Assembly: GCF_009755225.1 (NCBI RefSeq)
Contig: NZ_WQKZ01000003.1
Coordinates: 186,001 to 250,000 of the forward strand
Direction of reading: 5' to 3'
Length of the DNA stretch: 64,000 nt
Source of the DNA: Hymenobacter ginkgonis
GTDB lineage: Bacteria > Bacteroidota > Bacteroidia > Cytophagales > Hymenobacteraceae
The notes beneath the pieces were generated by a model that had not been told where the DNA came from, searched no databases, and saw nothing but the letters and a program-made list of their open reading frames with translations. The position numbers and the translations under genes were made by a program. This document shows, piece after piece, positions 1 to 8,359 of the stretch (its first letter is position 1; each line of letters starts with the position of its first letter).

Positions 1-98
1 TCCAGGATACGCAGCAAGTGCAAGCGTTTTTGTGGAATACTCTCTGGGAAAACGACGAGTGGTGGGCCAGGTCGCCCCAGCCTAGCCTGAGCCTGTAA
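1..98 (+). CDS. C-terminal end of a tandem paralogue of the next gene (partial)
   Basis: An open frame enters at the window edge and ends at a TAA at 96-98, leaving 31 readable residues. The last 20 (LWENDEWWARSPQPSLSL at the very end) closely match the end of the following lipoprotein, which finishes NDEWWADSPKPSLNL. This indicates two adjacent homologous genes produced by tandem duplication. Nothing can be said of function or of the N-terminus, which lies outside the window. Reading frame and similarity are seen directly; the duplication is inferred. Confidence 0.75.
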   Translation, partial: QDTQQVQAFLWNTLWENDEWWARSPQPSLSL

Positions 99-117
99 GG
101 CCTTGTTGTATAAGCTT

Positions 118-1017
118 ATGAAAAAAACGCTTACTTTATTCGCGCTGGCTTGTGCTAGCGCCGCCTGCCAGCCCCAGGCCACCCAAACCACTGCCACCGC
201 GGCGGCTGGCGTGCCCGTTGCCACCGCCCAGCCAGCTAGCCCCGCCAAAAATGTGCAGCCATTGCCGGCGCTATTTTCGGCCGCCGATACGCTGACGCTA
301 CCCATGCGCGACTTGTTGCACACCAACGACTTATCGCACCTCTGGCAGAACTTTGGCCATTACCGCGATGGCAATGCCGAATGCGTTGAAGGGTTTTTTG
401 GCCCCGACCACTACCACTTTGCGATGGTATTCACCCAAGTGACCCGCGATGCAACTGACCCGGCCGTGTACCACGTGGTTGGGAAAAGTCGCTACCGCAA
501 AAATATCCGCCCCTTCACTGGCACGCTCACCGTGCGGCAGGTAGCCGACTTATCGTATCCTGGCTTTTTGCAGGCGCTGGCCAACCAGCAGGAGAAGGCG
601 GCTGACTCGCTCGCCGGCCGTACCTACACGGCTCGCGCCCAGCTACAGCTGCAAGAAGAGCAGCAGGAAAATAGCGGCCTCTTCGAGGGAGAAGTGTTGC
701 TGGATTTTTACGCGGTGCCCAACCAAAGGTCGGGCTTCGTCTATGTGTTTGCTTTTGAAGGCATGGACGAAAAGCTGCCCACGCGCGGCGCTGGACTGCT
801 GCTGCGCGGCAACCGGCGAAATGTGTCAACCGGACAGGTCAAGTCCTTTATCGTGGCGCCCGATGTGGCAGCAGTAGCGCCCTACGTATTTAAGGACTTT
901 ATGCTTGATGAACGCATGGGCGAGATTAATCCTAAATATGCCAAGCTGGGCTGGAATGAGTTTTGGACGAATGACGAATGGTGGGCCGACTCGCCCAAAC
1001 CTAGCCTGAACCTGTAG
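118..1017 (+). CDS. Putative lipoprotein, function unknown
   Basis: 299 residues. The ATG at 118 begins a classic export signal (MKKTLTLFALA) followed by cysteines at the end of the hydrophobic stretch (SAAC), suggesting a lipoprotein or at least an exported protein. A Thr/Ala/Pro-rich linker follows, then a soluble domain with several aromatic motifs (NFGHYRDGNAECVEGFFGPD) and a Trp-rich tail ending NDEWWADSPKPSLNL. I do not recognise the family. It lies 19 bases after the stop of a paralogue, so the two probably form a tandem pair, and a strong terminator follows at 1027-1081. A TTG at 103 is in frame but would place extra residues before the signal peptide, so 118 is preferred. Confidence 0.75.
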   Translation: MKKTLTLFALACASAACQPQATQTTATAAAGVPVATAQPASPAKNVQPLPALFSAADTLTLPMRDLLHTNDLSHLWQNFGHYRDGNAECVEGFFGPDHYHFAMVFTQVTRDATDPAVYHVVGKSRYRKNIRPFTGTLTVRQVADLSYPGFLQALANQQEKAADSLAGRTYTARAQLQLQEEQQENSGLFEGEVLLDFYAVPNQRSGFVYVFAFEGMDEKLPTRGAGLLLRGNRRNVSTGQVKSFIVAPDVAAVAPYVFKDFMLDERMGEINPKYAKLGWNEFWTNDEWWADSPKPSLNL

Positions 1018-1026
1018 CCTCAAAAC

Positions 1027-1081
1027 AGCCCACCGCAAAAACAGCCGCCCCGAGCAGAGGCGGCTGTTTTTGCGGTGGGCT
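1027..1081. terminator. Perfect 23-bp stem hairpin terminator
   Basis: Two perfectly complementary 23-base arms (1027-1049 and 1059-1081) with a 9-base loop, starting 9 bases after the lipoprotein stop. Each arm carries a run of five A or T, so termination could work in either direction. Confidence 0.85.
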
Positions 1082-1115
1082 AATCAAAAAAATATTTCTG
1101 CCAACAATTCCCACC

Positions 1116-1140
1116 CCATTAGCGTTGGCAAGTCTAATGG
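1116..1140. promoter_or_regulatory. Inverted repeat CCATTAG-N11-CTAATGG, candidate operator
   Basis: A perfect 7-base inverted repeat with an 11-base spacer lies about 90 bases before the HTH/S24 regulator. The spacer contains TTGGCA (1125-1130), and a TAACTTG sequence lies 16 bases downstream, so the dyad brackets a plausible -35 region. The neighbouring repressor is the natural candidate to bind here. The repeat is seen; its role is inferred. Confidence 0.45.
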
Positions 1141-1227
1141 AATTAGTAACTTGCGTGCTGTGTTGCTGGTTTTGTGCGTCGCGTGCCCACCGCGCTGGGT
1201 TTTTCCCTCCCTTGCATCTCTACTGTT

Positions 1228-2034
1228 ATGATTAATACTAACCTCAAGTTCTGGCGCCGCGAGCTAGGCCTGACGCAGGCTCAACTAGCTGATAAACTAA
1301 GCATTAAGCGCTCGCTGGTGGGCGCCTACGAAGAAGGCCGTGCCGAGCCCCGCTTGGCCACCCTCGTGAACATGGCCCGGCTATTCAATATTCCACTTGA
1401 CTCGCTGGCTACCACCGACTTTACGAAGCGCAAGAACGCCAAAACGGCGGCTGCCCTGCGCGAAGCCGGTCCCCTCACCGATACCCTACCCGAGGACAAG
1501 CCCATGCGGGTGCTGGCCTTCACCGTGGGCCTGGATGAAAAAGAAAATATTGAGTTAGTGCCGCTCAAAGCCGCCGCCGGCTACCTAAATGGCTACGCCG
1601 ACCGCGAATTTATTGAGGAGCTACCCCGCTTCCGGTTGCCGATGCTGGCTAGCACGGGCACTTACCGCGCCTTCGAAATCGCGGGCGATTCGATGCTACC
1701 CCTCGCCAGCGGCACCACCATCGTAGGCCGTTACGTCGATGATTGGGCGGCTATCAAGGATGGCACGCCGTGCATTGTGGTTAGCCAAAAAGATGGTATT
1801 GTATTTAAGCGCGTATATAATAAACTGAAGCAAAGCTCGATGTTTGCCTTGCAGTCGGACAACCCGCTGTACTCGCCCTACGATGTGCGGGCCGAGGATG
1901 TGCTCGAGATTTGGGAAGCTAAGAGCTACATCAGCAGCGCGTTCCCCATCGGTGGCGTGTCGCTGGAGCACTTGGCCAGCATGGTACTCGATTTGACGCA
2001 GCAAGTAAAGCAGATGCAATTGCAGCGCGCTTAG
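1228..2034 (+). CDS. XRE-type HTH plus S24/LexA-like autoprotease repressor
   Basis: 268 residues. Residues 5-60 form an HTH_3 (XRE) DNA-binding domain (LKFWRRELGLTQAQLADKLS, GAYEEGRAEPR). The C-terminal half is a LexA/S24 peptidase fold: an Ala117-Gly118 pair in KAAAGYLNGY, Ser155 in AGDSMLP, and Lys194 in VFKRV. The Ala-Gly to Ser distance and the 39-residue Ser-Lys distance resemble the LexA cleavage site and catalytic dyad. The start is the ATG at 1228 because the HTH begins directly after it; an upstream frame extension lacks domain character. It is likely a dimeric, self-cleaving repressor or stress sensor, possibly controlling itself through the dyad at 1116-1140. No phage genes surround it. 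Confidence 0.85.
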   Translation: MINTNLKFWRRELGLTQAQLADKLSIKRSLVGAYEEGRAEPRLATLVNMARLFNIPLDSLATTDFTKRKNAKTAAALREAGPLTDTLPEDKPMRVLAFTVGLDEKENIELVPLKAAAGYLNGYADREFIEELPRFRLPMLASTGTYRAFEIAGDSMLPLASGTTIVGRYVDDWAAIKDGTPCIVVSQKDGIVFKRVYNKLKQSSMFALQSDNPLYSPYDVRAEDVLEIWEAKSYISSAFPIGGVSLEHLASMVLDLTQQVKQMQLQRA

Positions 2035-2070
2035 GAATAAGTTAGGGGCATGTGCCCTTGAGAAAACCAA

Positions 2071-2165
2071 AAAAGAACGTCCCGCTGAGCTTGTCGAGAC
2101 ACCTCTACCGCCTCATCCAACGATGCGGTTGAGATGTTTCGACAAGCTCAGCGGGACGTTCTTTT
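2071..2165. repeat. Long intergenic hairpin, ACGTC/TGCTGA family, copy A
   Basis: Arms of about 41 bases with three mismatches, fully occupying the gap between two convergent genes. The outer end reads AAAAGAACGTCCCGCTGAGC, shared in type with copies near 12.4, 14.6, 17.5, 35.0 and 62.5 kb. Its A/T-rich tips would also allow bidirectional termination. Confidence 0.9.
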
Positions 2166-2181
2166 CTGATAGACCTGCTTG

Positions 2182-3918
2182 TTACTTCAACTGCATTTCT
2201 TCGATAATACGCTGAATCTTGGCTTCCGCTTTTTGGTGCGTTACCTCGTAATCGGCGATAGAGCCCAGCGGCTCCTTCACGCTGAAATAGAACTTAATTT
2301 TGGGTTCGGTGCCGCTGGGGCGGGCCGAAATCTTGTCGCCGGCCTCGGTGAGAAATTGCAGCACGTTGGAGCTTTCGACGCCGGTGCTCTCTTCCTGGTT
2401 GGTGCGCAGATGCTGAATTTTGCCGGTCTGGAAATCGCGGATTTCAACTACTGGTGAGCCGGCCAGGGTGGTAGGCGGGTTTTTGCGCAGCTCCACCATC
2501 ATCTCCTGGATTTCCTCGGCGCCACGCTGGCCCTTCTTAGTCAGCGAGATAAGGTCTTCAACGTAGAGGCCGTACTCGGCGTACATGCGCTCCATTTCCT
2601 CATAAAGCGTGCGGCCCTGGTCCTTGGCTACAGCGGCCATTTCGGCTACGAGGGCGCAGGCCGATACCGCGTCTTTATCACGCACGAAGTCGCCGATGAG
2701 GAAACCGTAGCTTTCCTCGCCGCCGCAGATGTAAGTTTCCTGGCCGCGGAGGTCGCGGATGAGGCCAGCAATGTACTTGAAGCCCGTGAGCGTGCGGTAC
2801 GACTTCACGCCGTAGTGCCGGGCAATATCACCCAGGATTTCGCTCGTCACGATGGTGTACACGATAAAATCGTTGGGCTGAGCCTTGCCCGCGCGCTGGC
2901 GCGCCGACAGGATATAGTGCGTCAGCAGCGCGGCGGTTTGGTTGCCATTGAGCAGCACCCATTCGCCTTTGCTGTTTTTGACGCCTACCCCCACCCGGTC
3001 GGCATCGGGGTCGGTAGCAAGTACGATGTCGGCGTTCTGGGCTTTGGCTTGGTCCAGGGCCAGTTGCATGGCCGACTTTTCCTCTGGGTTGGGCGACTGC
3101 ACCGTGGGGAAATTGCCGTCGGGCACGGCCTGCGCCTGTACCACGCTCACGTTGGTGAAGCCAAACTCGGCCAGCGCGGGCGGCACCATCTTAATACCCG
3201 AGCCGTGGATGGGCGTGTACACAATGCCCAAATCGTGCTGCCGCTGAATAGCCGCCGGGTCGATGCTCAGCTTCTTCAACTCGGCCAGGTAGGCGTTGTC
3301 AACTTCTTGCCCAATAAGGTGGATGCGGCTGGGGTCTGCCGTGAATTTCACCTCGCTGGGGTCAGTGATTTTGTTTACCTCCGTGATGATGTTCTTATCG
3401 TGTGGGGCCACTACCTGCGAGCCGTCGTTCCAGTACACTTTGTAGCCATTGTACTCCTTGGGGTTGTGCGAGGCCGTGATAACGCAGCCGCTCTGGCAGC
3501 CCAGGTGCCGGATGGCAAACGAAAGTACGGGGGTAGGGCGCAGGTCGTCAAACAGGTACGCCGTGATGCCGTTGCCCGAAAAAATACCCGCCACCGTCTC
3601 GGCAAACAGGCGCGAGTTGTTGCGCGAGTCGTGCGCAATGGCGACTTTAATTTCCTGGTCCGGGAAGCTCTGCTTCAGGTAGTTGCACAACCCCTGCGTA
3701 GCCATGCCCAGCGTGTAGCGGTTCATGCGGTTCGAGCCCGCACCCATGATGCCACGCAAGCCGCCGGTGCCAAATTCTAGCGAGCGGTAGAAGGCGTCAT
3801 TGAGGGCATCATCCTGCTGCGTATCAATAAGCTGTTTTATTTCGGCCTGGGTATCAGCGTCGTAGGCGGGGGTAAGCCAGGTGTTGATGCGCTGCTGAAC
3901 GTCGGGGGAGAGGGGCAT
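2182..3918 (-). CDS. Phosphoglucomutase/phosphomannomutase family enzyme
   Basis: 578 residues, the usual length for the PgcA/YbbT type of alpha-D-phosphohexomutase. Visible motifs are the phosphoserine loop TASHNPKEYNGYK, the metal-binding loop ATDPDADRVG, the sugar-binding loop CGGEESYGF, and the phosphate-binding loop ISARPSGTEPKIKFY near the C-terminus. It interconverts hexose 1- and 6-phosphates in the cytosol, feeding glycogen, cell-wall and exopolysaccharide sugar nucleotides. The ATG at 3918 (MPLSPDVQQR) matches family starts better than an upstream in-frame start. It is transcribed alone, converging on the S24 repressor with hairpin A between. Confidence 0.93.
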   Translation of the reverse strand: MPLSPDVQQRINTWLTPAYDADTQAEIKQLIDTQQDDALNDAFYRSLEFGTGGLRGIMGAGSNRMNRYTLGMATQGLCNYLKQSFPDQEIKVAIAHDSRNNSRLFAETVAGIFSGNGITAYLFDDLRPTPVLSFAIRHLGCQSGCVITASHNPKEYNGYKVYWNDGSQVVAPHDKNIITEVNKITDPSEVKFTADPSRIHLIGQEVDNAYLAELKKLSIDPAAIQRQHDLGIVYTPIHGSGIKMVPPALAEFGFTNVSVVQAQAVPDGNFPTVQSPNPEEKSAMQLALDQAKAQNADIVLATDPDADRVGVGVKNSKGEWVLLNGNQTAALLTHYILSARQRAGKAQPNDFIVYTIVTSEILGDIARHYGVKSYRTLTGFKYIAGLIRDLRGQETYICGGEESYGFLIGDFVRDKDAVSACALVAEMAAVAKDQGRTLYEEMERMYAEYGLYVEDLISLTKKGQRGAEEIQEMMVELRKNPPTTLAGSPVVEIRDFQTGKIQHLRTNQEESTGVESSNVLQFLTEAGDKISARPSGTEPKIKFYFSVKEPLGSIADYEVTHQKAEAKIQRIIEEMQLK

Positions 3919-4022
3919 GGGAAGGGAATAGAAAAGTTGGTAAGGCCAGAAACGGCCGTAAAGGAAAGATGTTCGGGCCGAAAACCCAACCGCGCCGCCT
4001 ACTTCACTCCCAACCAACCAGC

Positions 4023-5267
4023 TTACTGCACCGCTATTTTCTGGGAAAAGCTGCCTTGGGGCGACTTGATTTTTACCACGTACACGCCCGTCGCTATTGC
4101 CGAGATATCAACATCTTGTGCCAAACGATTGGCGGCCAGTGTAGTAGTTAAGACGGTGCGGCCCTGCAGGTCTTGCAGCAGCAGGCTGGTAGCGGCGCCT
4201 ACCCCTGTCGTTCGTTCGATGTGCAGCGTATGGTGGGCAGGGTTGGGCACCACCGTAAAGCTGACCGCTGCCTGGGGCGCGGCAGTAGCCAGCACCGTAG
4301 GCGCCAGCCACACGCTGGTGCTGAGCGCGTACAGTTGCTGCGGCACCGTGAAAAGAAAGTTCGAGATGCGCTCGTTGGAGATGAATACGCGGCTGCGGCT
4401 CACGAAGGTGAGCCCTTCGGCCTGGCCAATTTCTAGGGCGCTGGGCAGCTCGATGCGGCGCTTGTTAGCCTGCAAAAAATGGGTGCCCGTGAAGCCCGAC
4501 AGCAACCACATAAACGTGGAGGTATCGCTGGCGTTGTAGCCCAGCAGGGCCGCTACGGTGCCCGTGGCGTTGATGTCGGCGGCCGTTACCAGCCCATTTA
4601 CCTTAAAAGTGCCTTTGAGGTGCGCTACGTACGTGCCCGGCGTGGCTGGCACGGTGTAGTAGCGAGTTTGCAAATCGACCCAGTTTTTGGTGAAGATGTG
4701 CAGCGAGTCGTTGGCAAAAAAGAGCGCCTCGCAGTCGAAATTGTGCCGGTTGGTGCGGGGCGTAAAATCGGTTTGGTCGGGGTAGCTGAACTCGATGGCT
4801 TCCGCCGCGGCGGTACTGGCCGCCGGGCCAAGGGCCGATTTGGGCACGCGTAGCACCCGCAAGTCGCGGCGGTCGCCGTTGTTGTTGCCCACATCGCCGA
4901 TGTACAGATACTGCGCGCTGGCGGCAATATCCTCCCAATCCACGTTGCCAAAATTGGTGATGCGCACTTGCTGCACCACGTGCCCATCGGTCGAGTCGAC
5001 TCGGAAAAGCACCGGCGCATTGCCGCTATCGTTGAAGGTCCAGAGCTGACCGCCCGTGTACTGCAAGCCCGAGCTTTCGGCTACCTCATCGGCCAGCTTG
5101 GTTTTGGGGGGCAGGGCCGTGCTGGTGAGGGGATACTGGCACGAGCCGTCGTTGCCAACGGCGTTGGGGTTGTAGTTGGTCGCGCGTGGGTCGGGGCAAT
5201 TCTGGGCCGTAGCCACCTGCCCAACGCCCACAGTTAGCAGCAGCGAAAGAGTCAGTTTTGCCAGCAT
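4023..5267 (-). CDS. Secreted protein with type IX C-terminal sorting domain
   Basis: 414 residues. The protein starts with a signal peptide (MLAKLTLSLLLTVGVGQVATA), followed by a Cys-framed motif of the kind common in Bacteroidota surface proteins (CPDPRATNYNPNA, DGSCQY). The middle 250 residues look like a beta-propeller-type repeat region (AESSGLQYTGGQLWTFNDSG, DWEDIAAS, YIGDVGNNNGDRRD). The last 75 residues are a type A T9SS sorting domain: VVPNPAHHTLHIE, LLLQDLQGRTVL, ATGVYVVKI, FSQKIAVQ. It is therefore probably exported by Sec, translocated by the T9SS, and surface-attached or released. Substrate unknown. It lies 104 bases upstream of the phosphohexomutase on the same strand. Confidence 0.88.
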   Translation of the reverse strand: MLAKLTLSLLLTVGVGQVATAQNCPDPRATNYNPNAVGNDGSCQYPLTSTALPPKTKLADEVAESSGLQYTGGQLWTFNDSGNAPVLFRVDSTDGHVVQQVRITNFGNVDWEDIAASAQYLYIGDVGNNNGDRRDLRVLRVPKSALGPAASTAAAEAIEFSYPDQTDFTPRTNRHNFDCEALFFANDSLHIFTKNWVDLQTRYYTVPATPGTYVAHLKGTFKVNGLVTAADINATGTVAALLGYNASDTSTFMWLLSGFTGTHFLQANKRRIELPSALEIGQAEGLTFVSRSRVFISNERISNFLFTVPQQLYALSTSVWLAPTVLATAAPQAAVSFTVVPNPAHHTLHIERTTGVGAATSLLLQDLQGRTVLTTTLAANRLAQDVDISAIATGVYVVKIKSPQGSFSQKIAVQ

Positions 5268-5393
5268 CCGGATTCAATAAAACAAGTGAGCAACTCAGTT
5301 AGCTACTCAGGAAAGACTTATTCAGGGTAGCAAGTTACTTGCTGCGTGCCAGTTACCTGCTGCCGCACTCAGCCTGTTTAGCGTTGGTTAAGC

Positions 5394-5885
5394 TTATTTG
5401 GCAGCGGAGGCATCCTCGCGCAACGCTACCCCATAACGTTTGGCAAAGCCTTCGAGCTGGCCGCGCAGCATGGCGCGGCGGCGGGTACCTTTCACCTCGC
5501 GCATATTCAGCACGTGGATGTCGCCATCCTTGAGCCTTACCCGCAATTGGCGGGGTAGCAGCTCCAGCAGGCTCATAGTTTCGGCTGCAAATACCTGCTT
5601 CGGCCGAAACAAGCCCGCCTTGTGCACGAGGTAGCCCGGCGCAAACTCGAAGTAGCTCTGTGTGCCAAATACCGGCGCGTTGTGCACCAGAATAAAGCCC
5701 AAATACAAGGCGCAAATAGCTAGAAACACATAATGCAGCCAGTAAAAATCTTGGCTGGCGGGCGAATTGCGCAGCATCAGCAGCGCGTAGGCAATGGCAA
5801 AAAGAACGAGCGAAACCTGCACCCCAAACGAGAGGCGCGATGAGTTGGCGGGGCGTAGGCGAATGCGGGTAGTACCAGTGGGCAT
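5394..5885 (-). CDS. Membrane-anchored protein with PH-like C-terminal domain, unknown
   Basis: 163 residues. Two hydrophobic segments lie near residues 22-40 and 49-66, followed by a soluble region of about 95 residues (FGTQSYFEFAPGYLVHKAG, LLELLPRQLRVRLKDG, MLRGQLEGFAKRYG) whose predicted strands and closing helix resemble bacterial PH-like (YdbT/DUF304-type) domains. Function unknown. A -7 box TAGCTTTG sits only four bases before the ATG, so the transcript may be leaderless. The hairpin at 5899-5989 separates it from the OsmC gene upstream. Confidence 0.7.
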   Translation of the reverse strand: MPTGTTRIRLRPANSSRLSFGVQVSLVLFAIAYALLMLRNSPASQDFYWLHYVFLAICALYLGFILVHNAPVFGTQSYFEFAPGYLVHKAGLFRPKQVFAAETMSLLELLPRQLRVRLKDGDIHVLNMREVKGTRRRAMLRGQLEGFAKRYGVALREDASAAK

Positions 5886-5889
5886 GGGG

Positions 5890-5897
5890 CAAAGCTA
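5890..5897 (-). promoter_or_regulatory. -7 promoter box TAGCTTTG, leaderless candidate
   Basis: On the minus strand the eight bases match the Bacteroidota TAnnTTTG box exactly and end four bases before the ATG at 5885. No -33 TTG is visible because hairpin sequence begins immediately upstream. Confidence 0.45.
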
Positions 5898-5898
5898 C

Positions 5899-5989
5899 TT
5901 ACGAATTAAAAAGTAGAAATTATGAATCGGAAAATAGCCTCCTCAGAAGCCCGAATCCTCCTGCATAATTTCTACTTTTTAATTCGTAA
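5899..5989. repeat. 26-bp perfect inverted repeat hairpin
   Basis: Perfect 26-base arms beginning TTACGAATTAAAAAGTAGAA on one side and mirrored at 5964-5989. It is AT-rich and unrelated in sequence to the ACGTC/TGCTGA family. It fills the gap between the OsmC stop and the PH-like gene and may serve as a terminator for OsmC. Confidence 0.85.
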
Positions 5990-5991
5990 TG

Positions 5992-6423
5992 TTAAGTCAG
6001 CTTGGCTTCGAGCGTCATTTCGGGCACGGCGCTCAGCACCTGCGATACCGGGCAGTTGGCCTTGGCAAACTCGGCGTGCTTCTGGAAGTCTTCGGGCGTG
6101 ATATTGCCGCCGGTCACTTTACCTTCGGTGCTTACCGCAATTTTGGTGATTTTGGGCGGGTTCTGGGTCGGGTCCAGCGTCACGGTTGAGGTCGTGGTGA
6201 TGGTGTCCACCGTGTGGCCGTGCTGCGTGAGCACGTTGGTCAGGAACATGGTGTAGCAACCGGCGTGGGCCGCGCCAATCAGCTCCTCGGGGTTGGTACC
6301 CTTCTGGCCCTCAAAGCGTGAGCCTACCGAGTACTGGGCATCTAACAGGCCGCTCTGGGTAGTGATGGTGCCGTGGCCTTTCATGTCGCCGTTCCAAACA
6401 GCTTTACCGCGTTGGTTAATCAT
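5992..6423 (-). CDS. OsmC family peroxiredoxin
   Basis: 143 residues, the standard OsmC length. Two redox cysteines are in the expected contexts: Cys56 in IGAAHAGCYTMF and Cys124 in ANCPVSQVLS. The start MINQRGKAVWNGDMKGHG aligns with the usual OsmC beginning, so the ATG at 6423 is preferred over an upstream frame extension. OsmC proteins reduce organic hydroperoxides in the cytosol. It is divergent from the GH3 gene, with 244 bases between their starts. Confidence 0.92.
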   Translation of the reverse strand: MINQRGKAVWNGDMKGHGTITTQSGLLDAQYSVGSRFEGQKGTNPEELIGAAHAGCYTMFLTNVLTQHGHTVDTITTTSTVTLDPTQNPPKITKIAVSTEGKVTGGNITPEDFQKHAEFAKANCPVSQVLSAVPEMTLEAKLT

Positions 6424-6624
6424 GATGTGGAGAAGAAAAAGGGGAAGAATAAGGGCTGGCAAAGGCGCCAGCGTTGTGCGTACGTGCAACTGCGGGTCTT
6501 TTGTTTTGTTTACTATGTAAGCATTAAATATTAAACAAGCTATTACTAGATGCATCAAGTGTGGCGGCCGCCAGCTACTAATCCGATTAAGACAGGGTTT
6601 AGCCGCCGTGCCCGCGATACACCT

Positions 6625-6632
6625 TAGTTTTG
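6625..6632 (+). promoter_or_regulatory. -7 promoter box TAGTTTTG for the GH3 gene
   Basis: An exact TAnnTTTG match 35 bases before the ATG at 6668. It argues for that start rather than the GTG at 6608, which would lie upstream of transcription. No clear -33 element is visible. Confidence 0.4.
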
Positions 6633-6667
6633 GCGGGGCCAGCAAGTTGCTGCATCGAAAATTAAGC

Positions 6668-8173
6668 ATGGGAATTAAAGCCATTCTGAGCCGCCCGCTG
6701 GCTGCCTACACCGTGCACCGCTACCAGCAGTGGCAGCAGGCGCCGGCCGCTACGCAGCGGCGCCTGCTACACCAATTGGTGCACGCCGCGACGGGCACGG
6801 CCTTTGGGCGGGCGCACGATTTTGGGGCTATTCAGACGTCGGCCGACTTTGCGGCCCGCGTGCCCATCCGCGACTACGAAGCTGGCAAGGCCTACTTCGA
6901 CCGCGTGAAGGCCGGCGAGCCCGATGTGCTGTGGCCCGGCCGGCCGCTGTACCTGGCCAAAACCAGCGGCACCACCAGCGGCGCCAAGTACATTCCCATC
7001 ACCCAGGCCAGCATCGGCAACCACATCAACGGCGCCAAAGATGCCCTGCTGCACTACGTGGCCGCCACCGGCCGCGCCCGCTTTCTGGACGGCAAGTTAA
7101 TTTTCCTGTCCGGCTCGCCCGAGTTGGAGGGGGTAGGGCCGGGAGGCGGCATTCCAACGGGCCGGCTCTCGGGCATCGTCAACCACCACGTGCCGGCCTA
7201 CCTGCGCCGCAACCAGCTGCCCAGCTACGCCACCAACTGCCTCGAAGACTGGGAAACCAAGCTCGACGCCATCGTGGGCGAAACGCTGGGCCAGCCCCTG
7301 ACGCTCATCTCGGGCATTCCGCCCTGGGTGCAGATGTATTTCGACCGCCTCACGGCCCGCACCGGCCGGCCGGTGGGCGAGCTGTTTCCGCAGTTCGACC
7401 TCTTTGTGTCGGGCGGCGTGAGTATGGAACCCTACCGCGCCCGCCTCCTCGAAAGCATTGGCCGGGCGGTCGATAGCATCGAATTGTTTCCGGCCTCCGA
7501 AGGCTTTTTAGCTTTTCAGGACCAGCCCGGCAATCCTGGCCTGCTACTGCGCCTAGCCAGCGGCATTTTCTTTGAATTTGTGCCCGCTGAGCGTTTCTTC
7601 GAAGTAAACCCGCCCCGCCTCACCATTGCCGAAGTCGAACTGGGGAAGCAATACGCCGTCGTGCTCACTTCCAATGCCGGCCTTTGGGCCTACTCGCTCG
7701 GCGACACCGTGCGCTTCGTGGACTTGCACCCGCACCGCGTAGTGGTTACGGGCCGCATCAAGCACTTTTTATCCGCTTTTGGCGAGCACGTTATCGGCGA
7801 AGAAGTGGAGGCCGCCCTGCGCGAAGCCGTGCGCCAGCACCCCGAAGCCGAGGTGACCGAGTTCACCGTAGCCCCGCTCGTGGGTGAGGAGGCCGGCCAG
7901 CCCTCGCGCCATGAGTGGCTGGTCGAGTTTGCCTACCCCCCCCGCGACGCGGCCGGCTTCGCGGCTGTGCTCGAGGCCACCATGCGCCAGCTCAATACCT
8001 ACTACGACGACTTGCGCCAGGGCAACATCTTGGCGCCGCTGCTGCTCACGGCGCTGCCGGCGGGCGCGTTTCAGCGGTATATGAAAAGCGTGGGCAAACT
8101 GGGCGGGCAAAATAAGGTGCCGCGCCTGGGCAACGATAGGGGGGTAGCGGCTGGTTTACACGCCGGACTGTAG
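6668..8173 (+). CDS. GH3-like acyl adenylase family protein
   Basis: 501 residues, the length of bacterial GH3-family proteins. The protein opens MGIKAILSRPLAAYTVHRYQ. The nucleotide-binding loop reads LAKTSGTTSGAKYIPIT, followed by GIPPWVQMYFDRL, FPASEGFLAFQD, and a C-terminal adenylation-type hinge (YSLGDTVRF, VTGRIKHFLSAFGEHVIGEEVE). Plant GH3 enzymes conjugate amino acids to acyl adenylates; the bacterial role is not established, so only the adenylate-forming fold can be stated with confidence. Transcribed alone, divergent from OsmC. Confidence 0.85.
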   Translation: MGIKAILSRPLAAYTVHRYQQWQQAPAATQRRLLHQLVHAATGTAFGRAHDFGAIQTSADFAARVPIRDYEAGKAYFDRVKAGEPDVLWPGRPLYLAKTSGTTSGAKYIPITQASIGNHINGAKDALLHYVAATGRARFLDGKLIFLSGSPELEGVGPGGGIPTGRLSGIVNHHVPAYLRRNQLPSYATNCLEDWETKLDAIVGETLGQPLTLISGIPPWVQMYFDRLTARTGRPVGELFPQFDLFVSGGVSMEPYRARLLESIGRAVDSIELFPASEGFLAFQDQPGNPGLLLRLASGIFFEFVPAERFFEVNPPRLTIAEVELGKQYAVVLTSNAGLWAYSLGDTVRFVDLHPHRVVVTGRIKHFLSAFGEHVIGEEVEAALREAVRQHPEAEVTEFTVAPLVGEEAGQPSRHEWLVEFAYPPRDAAGFAAVLEATMRQLNTYYDDLRQGNILAPLLLTALPAGAFQRYMKSVGKLGGQNKVPRLGNDRGVAAGLHAGL

Positions 8174-8359
8174 GAAGAAAACAGACTGGTAATCAATGGC
8201 TAGGCTGCCTGCGTGTGCCTAGTGCCCACGCAAACTGCCCATTGGACAAATACCGGGTAAAAAGGTGGCTTTGGTAACGCTGCCTGCCCACGCGGCGTAT
8301 ACACCGCCGAGAGCAGGCCGAGGAGGCCGCTTCCTTTTCCACATTCCTTCCTTTTGATT

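Noticed and set aside
1228..2034. Prophage repressor
   Set aside because: No integrase, structural or lysis genes within several kilobases on either side.
2815..3780. Long plus-strand open frame antisense to the phosphohexomutase
   Set aside because: The minus-strand frame has all enzyme motifs; the plus-strand frame has no domain character and is a GC-codon shadow.
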